From Spirochaetales bacterium (GTDB lineage Bacteria; Spirochaetota; Spirochaetia; SZUA-6; DRHE01), in the NCBI GenBank assembly GCA_011049745.1, contig DRHE01000091.1:1-8653 (forward strand): 8,653 nt of DNA, written 5' to 3'. The translations under genes and the position numbers were made by a program. Numbering within the stretch: position 1 is the first letter of the stretch; each line of letters starts with the position of its first letter. Of this stretch, positions 1-6,544 are shown piece by piece. A model generated the notes under the pieces. The model searched no databases, was not told the DNA's origin, and saw only the letters and a list, made by a program, of their open reading frames with translations.

Positions 1-974
1 ATAGAACTGTACAGCGCCTCAAATACCGCCTCGGGAATATCCCTGCCCCCGGCAACCCTTACCCGGTCTATACTTTTCTGGATATCCTCCAGGCTGGTTA
101 CAAAGGGAAAGGGTTTAACCAGGTATTCCTCAAAATAATCACGGTAGAATAAAAGGCCCAGGCGGTAATGGCTGAAACGCGACGAATGTTTGGAGATTAA
201 CGGCACTATCTGCTTTCTTAAGTGGGGCATGTCATTTTTCATGCTTCTGGTGGTATCCAGGGCCAGCACCAGGTCCAGGGAACTCCCCTTAGCTTCTCCT
301 AACACCTGATCTATCTTTTTAATCAGATCCTCGCCGCCGGCTGAACGGAGCGCTTTACCCCCTCCCTCTTCGGCAATTCCGCTGAAACTCGCCACCGCAG
401 CTTCCATGAAGGTGGTATCCGCCTCTTCGACAATCTCTGCAGGCAGTTGCGTGACCCGTAGAACATAGGGGTTATCCTTATAAGGAGCGCTGTAGTCGGC
501 ATAGTTTTTGGCAAAGGCCCTGATGTTCAGAAAAGCGCCGTCAAGCACCTGGATCTCTCCCTCCCGGCTCCAAGAATAGCCATAGATTACCACATAGGGA
601 ATAAAAATATGAAAAGCCTTGCCAAGCTCCTCATGGATCTCCGGCGTGGAATCCAGGAGAAAGAAGAGTTTCCCGGGATCCATCATTTTGCCATCCAATA
701 TGCGCTTTTCGTCGCCATTTACCGGATGGTACATGGGGTTCCTGAGAGTATAGGAATCTTCTTTTTTGTCAGGATCAGCCGTAGATTCAGCGAGCAGCAC
801 CGAATTAATATCCCCCCGCTTGCGGATCCAGAGATGGTAGCCGCCCTCGAGGCTCTGCTTGATCCTTAAGTCAGATCCCGCCAGTTTGAGATCCTTTTCC
901 GAGAACAGGGGGATTAACGGAGCGAGGCAGAAGAGCAACAGAAGGATCAGCGTTGCTGAAAAAGGATTCTTCAT
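1..974 (-). CDS. Exported VWA-domain protein, spirochaete type (partial, C-terminus beyond left edge)
   Basis: The frame is open from ATG at 974 to the window edge, giving 324 residues and no stop. AAGG lies a few bases upstream of the ATG as ribosome binding site. Residues 1-26 form a signal peptide (hydrophobic core about 7-24, likely cleavage after LFS). The Cys at 16 is not in a good lipobox, so I favour a periplasmic or surface protein over a lipoprotein. Residues about 30-180 are a beta-rich region I do not recognise from a general family, although as I remember it resembles the N-terminal part of conserved spirochaete VWA proteins. From about 234 a von Willebrand factor A domain begins, with the metal site D240-x-T242-x-S244, the strand motif LGLLFYRDY (272-280) and the later metal-site Asp in GGRDIPEA (309-316). 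Such domains bind a divalent metal and mediate protein-protein contacts. It is the third gene of a glmS-led unit, 45 bases after its neighbour. The exact role is unknown. Confidence 0.85.
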   Translation of the reverse strand, partial: MKNPFSATLILLLLFCLAPLIPLFSEKDLKLAGSDLRIKQSLEGGYHLWIRKRGDINSVLLAESTADPDKKEDSYTLRNPMYHPVNGDEKRILDGKMMDPGKLFFLLDSTPEIHEELGKAFHIFIPYVVIYGYSWSREGEIQVLDGAFLNIRAFAKNYADYSAPYKDNPYVLRVTQLPAEIVEEADTTFMEAAVASFSGIAEEGGGKALRSAGGEDLIKKIDQVLGEAKGSSLDLVLALDTTRSMKNDMPHLRKQIVPLISKHSSRFSHYRLGLLFYRDYFEEYLVKPFPFVTSLEDIQKSIDRVRVAGGRDIPEAVFEALYSS

Positions 975-1019
975 TATCCCTTATATAATCGGTAGATAGG
1001 CACGCTTTTTTAGAAGAGC

Positions 1020-1475
1020 TTATTGAGCCGCCAGCTCCAGCACCGCGGGGAAGGGAACATCAACCTCATGAAGAGAGAAACCTACCAGGAAGCTGAAACG
1101 CTCCACGAAGATCCCGATAAAATCACACCAGAGACCAAAATCAGGGCTAAAGACAAACAGAAGGGAAATATCACGATTATTGGAATAGTAAAATATCCGC
1201 TCCCACTCATCCGGCAGCTTAAAAAGCTGCAGTTTGCCGCAAGGAAAGGGGAGCCAATCCCCGGATCGCCGCAGAGGCTCCCTGGTAAAGATTACCCTGA
1301 TCTCCTCTTCCTTATAGCGGTAAAAACCTTCATAGGCGGCAAGCATATTAGGAGCAAGGAGATCTATGCCCCTTAACCTTAATGGTCCTTTCACCAGCAG
1401 AGCAGGCGCTTCCTCTCCATAGAGCAGAGAAGCTGCGGTTAAGAGTAAAAGGGGCAGCAATAAACGCTTACTCAA
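1020..1475 (-). CDS. Small exported protein of unknown function, TTG start overlapping glmS stop
   Basis: The predicted product is 151 residues. I chose TTG at 1475 because it yields a canonical signal peptide: MSKR, then a leucine-rich core about 5-18, then LYG before EE at 21-22. The frame stays open upstream to an ATG at 1535, but that start would bury the signal sequence behind glmS-overlapping residues. GTG at 1484 is a second option. The start overlaps the end of glmS (GTTGAGTAA), which suggests translational coupling; AAGAG about 8 bases upstream could serve as the ribosome binding site. The mature protein is mixed hydrophobic/charged, rich in Phe and Leu. Its only two cysteines after the signal region are C79 and C117, which could pair in a disulfide if the protein is periplasmic. 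I do not recognise a family. Its position between glmS and an exported VWA protein suggests an envelope role, which is inference only. Confidence 0.75.
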   Translation of the reverse strand: MSKRLLLPLLLLTAASLLYGEEAPALLVKGPLRLRGIDLLAPNMLAAYEGFYRYKEEEIRVIFTREPLRRSGDWLPFPCGKLQLFKLPDEWERIFYYSNNRDISLLFVFSPDFGLWCDFIGIFVERFSFLVGFSLHEVDVPFPAVLELAAQ

Positions 1476-3294
1476 CTGTAACACTCTTTGCCAGGTTTCG
1501 CGGGTGATCCACATCTCTTCCCAGGTCCAGGGCACAATAATAAGCGAAGAGCTGCAGCGGCACTACCATTAGAAAGGGATAAAAGAGGCCGTTCTTCAGT
1601 TTGGGGATCTCAATAATATCGTCAGCAATATTGTTGAGGCTGTTTTCGCCTTCTACAGCCACGGCGAGAATCCTGCCACCCCTGGATTTCACCTCTTTCA
1701 TATTACTGATCACCTTTTCCTTTAGGCCGTCATCGGGAACCAGAAAAAAACTGGGGGTTTCCTCATTGATCAGGGCAATCGGACCATGTTTGATCTCAGC
1801 CGCACTGTAACCCTCGGCATGGATATAGGAGATCTCCTTTAACTTCAAAGCCCCCTCCATAGCTACCGGGTAGTTTATGCCCCTGCCCAGAAAGAGAAAA
1901 TTCTTATAATGAGCATACTTCGCGGCCAGTTCTTTAATGCTTTTCTGTTTGGCCAGGATCTGTTCCACCCTGGTTGGAATAGCCTGCAGCTCGTGGGCCA
2001 GCTCCAGGCCCGCCTCATAGGAAAGGTGGCGCATTCGACCCAGAAGCATGGCAAAGAGATAGAAAACGGTAATCTGCGAGGTAAAGGCCTTGGTGGATGC
2101 CACGGCAATCTCAGGGCCGGAGTGGATGTAGACCCCGCCGTCGGACTCTCGAGCAATCGAAGAACCAACCACATTGCAGATTCCAAGTACCGTAGCGCCC
2201 TTTCTCTGGAGCTCTCTCAGGGCATAGAGGGTATCTGCAGTTTCCCCGGACTGGGATACGGCAAAATGCAGGGTATTGCGCTCTACAATCGGGTTGCGGT
2301 AGCGCAGCTCTGAAGCGAGCTCCACCGTGCAGGGAACCCGGGCCACCGATTCCAGCAGGTAAGCGCCGACCATACCGGCATAGTAGGAGGTGCCGGCTGC
2401 GGTTATGCGCACCCTCTCTATATTGAGCAGATCACGGTTGGACATATTAAGGCCGCCAAGGTGGGCGGTGGCCTGTTCCAGATCGATCCTGCCGCTCACC
2501 CCTCTTTTTATAGCCTCAGGCTGCTCAAATATCTCCTTCTCCATAAAAAAGCTGTATCCGCCCTTCTCGATCTCTTCCAGCTCCCAGGATACAGCTTCCA
2601 CCTTTTTCTCTATCTCCCGGTCGCTCAAGTCAGTGGTTTTATACTCAGCCGCTGTCAGGGTGACTACTTCGCCATCCTCAAGATAAACCACAGCCTTGGT
2701 GTAGCTGATTATTGCAGTTACATCTGAAGCTAAAAACATCTCGCCGTTACCCACACCCAGCACCAGCGGTGAGCCGTTACGCGCCCCGATCAATAGTCCG
2801 GGGTGATCACGATGCATGCAGACAATACCATAGGTTCCTTTAAGCAGCGCTAAAGCTTCTTTTACCGCCTCTTCCAGGCTTCCCTGGTAGAACTTCTCAA
2901 CCAGATGGACAATTACCTCTGAATCGGTTTCACTCAGGAAAACATGACCTTCCGATTCCAGTTTTTCCTTCAGGCCGCTGTAGTTCTCAATAATTCCATT
3001 GTGCACCAAAGCAATGTTGCCGCTGCAATCTAAGTGGGGGTGGGCATTAAGGTCGTTTACCCGCCCATGGGTGGCCCACCGGGTGTGGCCAATACCTGTA
3101 TTCCCCTTAATATTCGTGGGTACCTTCTCAATAAGCCGGCGTATTTTGCCTTCTCGCTTAATTAAGCGGAGGCCCTCTTCCTCAGCCACACAGATCCCGG
3201 CTGAATCATAACCCCGGTATTCCAGTCTTTTTAATCCCTCTAAAAGCACTTTGGCAGCCGGTCTTGGCCCGCAATAGCCGGTTATTCCACACAT
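1468..3294 (-). CDS. glmS: Glutamine--fructose-6-phosphate aminotransferase (isomerising), GlmS
   Basis: This cytoplasmic enzyme converts fructose 6-phosphate and glutamine to glucosamine 6-phosphate and glutamate, the committed step toward UDP-GlcNAc for peptidoglycan. At 608 residues it has the usual length. The N-terminal Ntn glutaminase domain spans about 2-220: Cys2 becomes the nucleophile after Met removal, with RGYDSAG at 27-33, GHTRWATHG at 69-77 and HNGIIEN at 98-104. Two SIS sugar-isomerase domains follow: SQSGETADT at 347-355 and VASTKAFTSQ at 398-407 in the first, and AEGYSAAEIKHGPIALI at 493-509 in the second. The C-terminus RDVDHPRNLAKSVTVE carries the catalytic lysine Lys603. 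No key residue is missing. The start ATG follows GGGAGGG by about 9 bases. It heads a run with the two exported-protein genes downstream. The upstream gap is too short and lacks signs of the glmS ribozyme found in Firmicutes. Confidence 0.98.
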   Translation of the reverse strand: MCGITGYCGPRPAAKVLLEGLKRLEYRGYDSAGICVAEEEGLRLIKREGKIRRLIEKVPTNIKGNTGIGHTRWATHGRVNDLNAHPHLDCSGNIALVHNGIIENYSGLKEKLESEGHVFLSETDSEVIVHLVEKFYQGSLEEAVKEALALLKGTYGIVCMHRDHPGLLIGARNGSPLVLGVGNGEMFLASDVTAIISYTKAVVYLEDGEVVTLTAAEYKTTDLSDREIEKKVEAVSWELEEIEKGGYSFFMEKEIFEQPEAIKRGVSGRIDLEQATAHLGGLNMSNRDLLNIERVRITAAGTSYYAGMVGAYLLESVARVPCTVELASELRYRNPIVERNTLHFAVSQSGETADTLYALRELQRKGATVLGICNVVGSSIARESDGGVYIHSGPEIAVASTKAFTSQITVFYLFAMLLGRMRHLSYEAGLELAHELQAIPTRVEQILAKQKSIKELAAKYAHYKNFLFLGRGINYPVAMEGALKLKEISYIHAEGYSAAEIKHGPIALINEETPSFFLVPDDGLKEKVISNMKEVKSRGGRILAVAVEGENSLNNIADDIIEIPKLKNGLFYPFLMVVPLQLFAYYCALDLGRDVDHPRNLAKSVTVE

Positions 3295-3394
3295 CAGTAA
3301 AACCCTCCCTATTTATTTAAGAGTGTAGCTCTTTGACCACAATTTACAATAAATAATTTATCCTGCAAAGAAGATGATATTTGAAGATGAGGTG

Positions 3395-3544
3395 TTATTC
3401 ATTTCCGCGGCCCTTCCTGATGAGCTTTTCCAGTTGAGTTATGGTCTTCTTAAGTATTCTCTTTTCCTGCCCGGTTCTCTGATCGAGAATATTGATCAGC
3501 CGCAGACGCAGCAGCTTTAAAGCGGACCAGCTAGTGGCCGACAT
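3395..3544 (-). CDS. Small basic ORF (49 aa) overlapping the end of the CRP-like gene
   Basis: The frame runs from ATG at 3544, which lies inside the last codons of the CRP-like gene in another frame, to TAA at 3395-3397. The predicted peptide has 49 residues. After MSATSW it is almost all helix-forming, with a Leu-rich half (LKLLRLRLINIL, 9-20) and a strongly basic amphipathic half (EKRILKKTITQLEKLIRKGR, 27-46). It could therefore be a short coiled coil or a nucleic-acid- or membrane-binding helix. There is no good Shine-Dalgarno sequence before the ATG, so translation would depend on coupling to the regulator gene, whose TAG stop lies 9 bases downstream of this ATG. The amphipathic pattern across the whole non-overlapping part makes a real gene plausible, but a chance frame cannot be excluded. 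I know of no family for it. Confidence 0.5.
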   Translation of the reverse strand: MSATSWSALKLLRLRLINILDQRTGQEKRILKKTITQLEKLIRKGRGNE

Positions 3545-4157
3545 TTTCGGCAATCTGGTCCAGTTTTTCACTGTCTAACAGGCGGAGGGTATTGCTCTCC
3601 AAAAGAATAAAGCCGGCGCTGTTGAACTCCTCCAGGTATTTCCTGACCTCTTCCATGGAGAGCTCGATACCCCGGGCAATATCCTCAACTGTCCGGTCAA
3701 ATAGCAGGCTGCCCCCCTGTGAAGCCGCTCCCTGGAAGGCATGACGCAGGTTCAAGGCCACCATTCCCTGCGCATTCCTTTTAGCCAGCTGATGGATCTG
3801 CAGATTGGCATTCTGCAGTCTACGGCAAAGTTTATCAATAACATTAAGGGCAATCTGGGCATTTTTATTGATCATACTCAGGAAACCCTGCCGGTTGAAA
3901 GCGAGCATCTCAACCCGATCAATTGCGGTAACCGTGGCTGTTCTCTTTACCAGGTTGATAATGGCCATCTCGCCAAAGAAATCACTCTTCTCCAGAATGG
4001 CCAGGGTCAGCTCCTGGCCGCCGATATTGCGGGTAACCTTAACCCGGCCCGACCGGATAATATACATCTGATCGCCCTCTTCACCCTCTTTGAAGATGAT
4101 GGTACCTGGTTCCGCCGAATGGCCGAACTTTTGAAAGAGATTTGTACCCTCAGCCAT
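3531..4157 (-). CDS. CRP/FNR-family cyclic-nucleotide-binding transcriptional regulator
   Basis: The product is 208 residues, normal for CRP/FNR proteins. Residues about 15-95 form a cNMP-binding beta-roll: GTIIFKEGEEGDQMYIIRSGRVKV (18-41), then the phosphate-binding cassette FGEMAIINLVKRTATVTA (61-78). That cassette keeps Glu63 and Arg72, the two residues that contact ribose and phosphate in CRP. The usual Pro before Arg is Lys here. Residues about 100-128 form the dimerisation helix. Residues about 150-200 form a divergent winged helix-turn-helix (TVEDIARGIELSMEEVRKYLEEFNSAGFI, 156-184). The family binds cAMP or a similar ligand and then palindromic promoter DNA. The specific ligand and targets cannot be read from sequence. 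A strong GGGAGG site precedes the ATG. The gene is divergent from the lamin-tail lipoprotein, which makes that gene and itself natural first target candidates. Confidence 0.92.
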   Translation of the reverse strand: MAEGTNLFQKFGHSAEPGTIIFKEGEEGDQMYIIRSGRVKVTRNIGGQELTLAILEKSDFFGEMAIINLVKRTATVTAIDRVEMLAFNRQGFLSMINKNAQIALNVIDKLCRRLQNANLQIHQLAKRNAQGMVALNLRHAFQGAASQGGSLLFDRTVEDIARGIELSMEEVRKYLEEFNSAGFILLESNTLRLLDSEKLDQIAENVGH

Positions 4158-4230
4158 TTTTCTGCCTCCCGTTTCTAACAGCCTTCATTATCAAAGATAA
4201 CCTAATTCCGATTGATTTAAAAGCACCACG

Positions 4231-4242
4231 CCGAATTATCGG
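4231..4242. promoter_or_regulatory. Short palindrome in the divergent intergenic region (possible operator)
   Basis: CCGAATTATCGG has perfect 4-bp arms (CCGA/TCGG) around ATTA. It lies 24 bases before the lipoprotein start, in the 108-base gap shared with the divergent CRP-like gene. A weak plus-strand promoter can be drawn with -35 TTGATT (4212-4217) and -10 AATTAT (4234-4239), placing the -10 inside the palindrome. On the other strand GATAAT (complement of 4187-4192) could be the regulator's -10. The arms are shorter than a classical CRP site, so binding by the neighbour is a guess. Confidence 0.25.
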
Positions 4243-4265
4243 TAATTTACTGTAAGGAGGCCACT

Positions 4266-5294
4266 ATGAAATCAAATCTCACCCTGAGCCTGGTCATTAT
4301 TCTGGGCTGCTCAATGGCAGGTGTATCCTGCGGACCGATTGCCGAGCTTAAAAGTTTTTCTGATGCTGATCTTACACCCCCTGTACTGATTAAGGTCTGC
4401 TCTCTAAGTCCCACTGAAATAGAGCTCACCTTCGATGAGCAGTGTGCTGCCGTGGTTGAAGGGTTGAAAATCTACCCGGAACTGGAAATAAGCAGGGTTA
4501 ATACCCATGGGCAGGCAATAATCCTGACAGTTTCCCCACAGACCCCCGGAAGTGAATATACAGTGGAAGGGGTGGTTGAAGATGCCGGCGGCAACAGTCT
4601 CTCTTTTATAACCCACATCTACGGCTACAACCCCTTAATTCCGGAGCTCCTGATAAATGAGTTTACCACCAGGGGAGCGGGCAACCACCCGGATGTAGTG
4701 GAATTAAGTATCTTAAGTCCAGGGAATATGGGCGGTGTCACCCTTTATCAGGGCACCCCTGATAATTGGCGTGACCGGCTTATCTTCCCCCCCTTTGCAG
4801 TGGCTGAAGATAATTTCATTATTATTCATTTTAGACCTGAGGGTCTGCCCGAAGAGATCAATGAAACCGAGGCCATGAACCTGTCAGGCGGTCTCGATGC
4901 CTCGGATGATGCCTTTGATTTCTGGATAGCCCAGGGCACCGGTATTTCGGGAAACAACGGGGTCATTTCCCTCTATGAACAGCCCGGAGGCAGGATTATC
5001 GACGGTGTGCTCTACAGTAACCGCACCTCAGAGTCGGATACCACCTACCGCGGCTTCGGCACCCTTGCTGCTCTGGAAAGGGCGGATGAACTGCTGGCTG
5101 ACCGCGGCTGGATTGTCTCCTTTGATCTGGCCAGACCCGAGGATGCGGTCAACCCGGAAGGCTCCACCGGCACCCGCTCAATATGCCGCAGCTCTCTTTC
5201 TGCAGATACTGATACTTTAGCTGACTGGCATATTGTGCCCACCAGGGGGGCAACCTTCGGCTACCCCAATAGCGACGAAGTCTATATACCGTGA
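4266..5294 (+). CDS. Lipoprotein with Ig-like domain and lamin-tail-like domain
   Basis: The product is 342 residues, and the ATG is preceded by AAGGAGG at 5 bases spacing. The N-terminus is a lipoprotein signal, with two candidate lipidated cysteines: C15 (ILGC) and C22 (GVSC). Spirochaete lipoboxes are relaxed, so either is possible. Residues about 37-118 resemble a bacterial Ig-like domain of the SbsA/Big_5 kind (TPPVLIKVCSLSPTEIELTF, ending in EDAGGN and a strand). From about 124 there is a lamin-tail-domain pattern: ELLINEFTTRG, then HPDVVELSILSPGN, then FAVAEDNFIIIHF, later GVISLYEQPGGRIIDGVLY. It closes with WHIVPTRGATFGYPN, typical of such domains. In bacteria these domains occur on secreted proteins and are thought to help surface attachment or nuclease targeting. 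No catalytic domain is visible here, so a structural or binding role at the cell surface is the best inference. It is divergent from the CRP-like regulator and convergent with trxA, with 17 bases between. Confidence 0.85.
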   Translation: MKSNLTLSLVIILGCSMAGVSCGPIAELKSFSDADLTPPVLIKVCSLSPTEIELTFDEQCAAVVEGLKIYPELEISRVNTHGQAIILTVSPQTPGSEYTVEGVVEDAGGNSLSFITHIYGYNPLIPELLINEFTTRGAGNHPDVVELSILSPGNMGGVTLYQGTPDNWRDRLIFPPFAVAEDNFIIIHFRPEGLPEEINETEAMNLSGGLDASDDAFDFWIAQGTGISGNNGVISLYEQPGGRIIDGVLYSNRTSESDTTYRGFGTLAALERADELLADRGWIVSFDLARPEDAVNPEGSTGTRSICRSSLSADTDTLADWHIVPTRGATFGYPNSDEVYIP

Positions 5295-5311
5295 ATTATA
5301 AGTTATAGCGA

Positions 5312-5638
5312 TTAATCGATATACTCAGCTACCATCTGCTCCAGGGTCTGACGGGGCACGGCACCGATCTGTTGTTTAACTACCTTACCCTTATCAAAGA
5401 GCAGGATACTGGGAATACTCACAATATTATACTCTGCAGCCAGCTCACCGGCCTCATCTACATTGATTTTAGCGACTTTCAGCTTATCGTCATATTCATC
5501 GGCCATCTGGGCTAATATGGGGCCAACCATTCTACAGGGCACGCACCATTGCGCCCAGAAATCAGCCAGAACAGGTACAGTTGATTCCAGTACCTCTTCC
5601 TTGAAATTATCAGTGGTTACCGTCACTTCAGCAGCCAT
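5312..5638 (-). CDS. trxA: Thioredoxin with variant CVPC active site
   Basis: This 108-residue protein has full thioredoxin length and a classic fold pattern. Asp26 is the buried acid. W31-C32-V33-P34-C35 is the redox motif, and the cis-proline is Pro76 in SIPS. Residue numbers match E. coli thioredoxin. It should reduce disulfides in cytoplasmic proteins such as ribonucleotide reductase and peroxiredoxins, receiving electrons from thioredoxin reductase, which is not in this window. The standard Gly33 is replaced by Val, and the usual RGIPT before the cis-Pro loop is VSIPS. Both changes can shift redox potential or partner choice, so it may be a specialised thioredoxin. No signal peptide is present. 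GGAGG lies 7 bases before the ATG, and the gene starts 12 bases after the upstream helical-protein gene ends, so the two are very likely cotranscribed. Confidence 0.95.
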   Translation of the reverse strand: MAAEVTVTTDNFKEEVLESTVPVLADFWAQWCVPCRMVGPILAQMADEYDDKLKVAKINVDEAGELAAEYNIVSIPSILLFDKGKVVKQQIGAVPRQTLEQMVAEYID

Positions 5639-5650
5639 ATTTATCCTCCA

Positions 5651-6421
5651 TTATTTCTGTTTTTTTAAGTCTTTTAAACGGAAATCATCAACCAGGCCCT
5701 TTACATAGCCTGTAATTTCCTGAAGGCACTTTTTATCATCATCATCAAGATCCAGGTTTGGGCCAAGCCGTTCAAGCACTTCCTCCAGATCATTCAGTAA
5801 AAAGGCAGATTGCAGTATATACTCCTGCTCTTCTCTGTCAACAGCCCGGTAGTCCCTGGGAAAGCCGTTAAGATGATATATATAGCGGGAGAGCCCTGCA
5901 GAAGCATGTGAGCTGTCTATATAGCCCAGGTAGCGGAGCTGGCTCTCCAGATTCATCATTACCATGGAATTCCTGGAATAGTTGGTATCGCGCAAAATAA
6001 AGGCCAGGGAAGGCCAGTACTTTCTCTCCAGAACACTCATTCCCCCCAGCAGGCGCCGCATCTCCTCACTGGCATCCCGGTGAAAACCAACCTCTTCATA
6101 TTTAAGGATCATCTGCCGCTGCTCTTCAAGGATGCGGTCGGCAAAACTCTCCTTTTTCTCCTGCTGCGGTTCTGTGCGGCAGACTACACCATTGGCTACC
6201 TTTTCTTCCTCCCTGCGGATAAGTTCCTCTATTGCGCTAATCTCTGCTAAGAGAAAGCTGGAAACATCCACCCCCATATCAAGGGCCTCCAGATAGCGGT
6301 CCTCAAAGGCTAACTTAAGCCTCCTGGTCTTGAAATACTTGTAGATGTATAGATCGTAACGCTCCCGGATTTTTACCACGACCTTTGAGATCTCACCGGG
6401 CGTCAACTTTTGCATTGGCAT
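5651..6421 (-). CDS. Helical cytoplasmic protein of unknown function, cotranscribed with trxA
   Basis: The product is 256 residues with no signal peptide or membrane segment. It is dominated by charged helices: about 8-75 (EISKVVVKIRERYDLYIYKYF through EELIRREEEK), a short linker at about 76-90, a helix at about 92-125 with possible coiled coil (ILEEQRQMILKYEEV), and a C-terminal helical part at about 196-254 with an acidic stretch LDLDDDDK at 223-230. I recognise no enzyme motif. Possibly a spirochaete-restricted protein. ATG at 6421 and ATG at 6415 (MPMQ) are both usable. Neither has a Shine-Dalgarno sequence, and a promoter lies directly upstream, so a leaderless message is likely. The gene precedes trxA by 12 bases, suggesting a shared function or simply a shared promoter. 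It may be a substrate or partner of the thioredoxin, but it has only two cysteines (C81, C232) and this is untested. Confidence 0.85.
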   Translation of the reverse strand: MPMQKLTPGEISKVVVKIRERYDLYIYKYFKTRRLKLAFEDRYLEALDMGVDVSSFLLAEISAIEELIRREEEKVANGVVCRTEPQQEKKESFADRILEEQRQMILKYEEVGFHRDASEEMRRLLGGMSVLERKYWPSLAFILRDTNYSRNSMVMMNLESQLRYLGYIDSSHASAGLSRYIYHLNGFPRDYRAVDREEQEYILQSAFLLNDLEEVLERLGPNLDLDDDDKKCLQEITGYVKGLVDDFRLKDLKKQK

Positions 6422-6427
6422 ATATAA

Positions 6428-6458
6428 ATAATATCTTAAGAATTGTCCTGTATGTCAA
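6428..6458 (-). promoter_or_regulatory. Sigma70-type promoter of the helical protein-trxA unit, probably leaderless
   Basis: On the minus strand TTGACA (6453-6458) is a perfect -35 element. TATTAT (6428-6433) matches the -10 consensus at 5 of 6 positions with a 19-base spacer. The overlapping GATATT (6430-6435) gives 4 of 6 with the ideal 17-base spacer. With either, the predicted transcription start falls at or within two bases of the ATG at 6421. There is no Shine-Dalgarno sequence in the short A/T-only stretch before the ATG, which agrees with leaderless translation. Confidence 0.6.
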
Positions 6459-6535
6459 TGATAAGGTGCAGATCCTGCTGTAAGTCAAAATTAAGCTTGC
6501 AGAAAGCAAAATATAAAATTATTATAAAACTATAT

Positions 6536-6540
6536 GGAGG
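6536..6540 (+). promoter_or_regulatory. Ribosome binding site fixing the start of the 56-aa gene
   Basis: GGAGG lies 4 bases before ATG at 6545. The same frame is open back to an ATG at 6443, but that extension is cysteine-rich, has no ribosome binding site and runs through the promoter of the opposite-strand unit. The internal start is therefore preferred. Confidence 0.7.
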
Positions 6541-6544
6541 ATGT

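Noticed and set aside
1281..1294. 14-bp sequence CCTGGTAAAGATTA repeated at 7413-7426
   Set aside because: Both copies lie in unrelated coding sequence read in different frames with no shared flanks; most likely chance.
1909..2313. Long open frames antisense to glmS on the plus strand
   Set aside because: They mirror the strongly conserved glmS frame, have no ribosome binding sites and no recognisable domains.
3320..3342. Hairpin AAGAG-TGTAG-CTCTT as a terminator
   Set aside because: The stem has only 5 bp, two or three of them A-T, and no T-run follows on either strand.
3295..3394. Possible glmS ribozyme upstream of glmS
   Set aside because: The gap before glmS is only about 100 bases, AT-rich, and shows none of the pseudoknotted GC-rich core expected. 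The ribozyme is mainly a Firmicutes feature.
5309..5318. Palindrome CGATTAATCG between the convergent lipoprotein and trxA genes
   Set aside because: It overlaps the trxA stop codon, has no loop or T-tract and cannot form a useful terminator hairpin.
6443..6544. Longer N-terminus for the 56-residue protein starting at 6443
   Set aside because: The extra residues are Cys/Ser/Lys-rich and low in domain-like pattern, no ribosome binding site precedes 6443, and the region contains the opposite-strand promoter.
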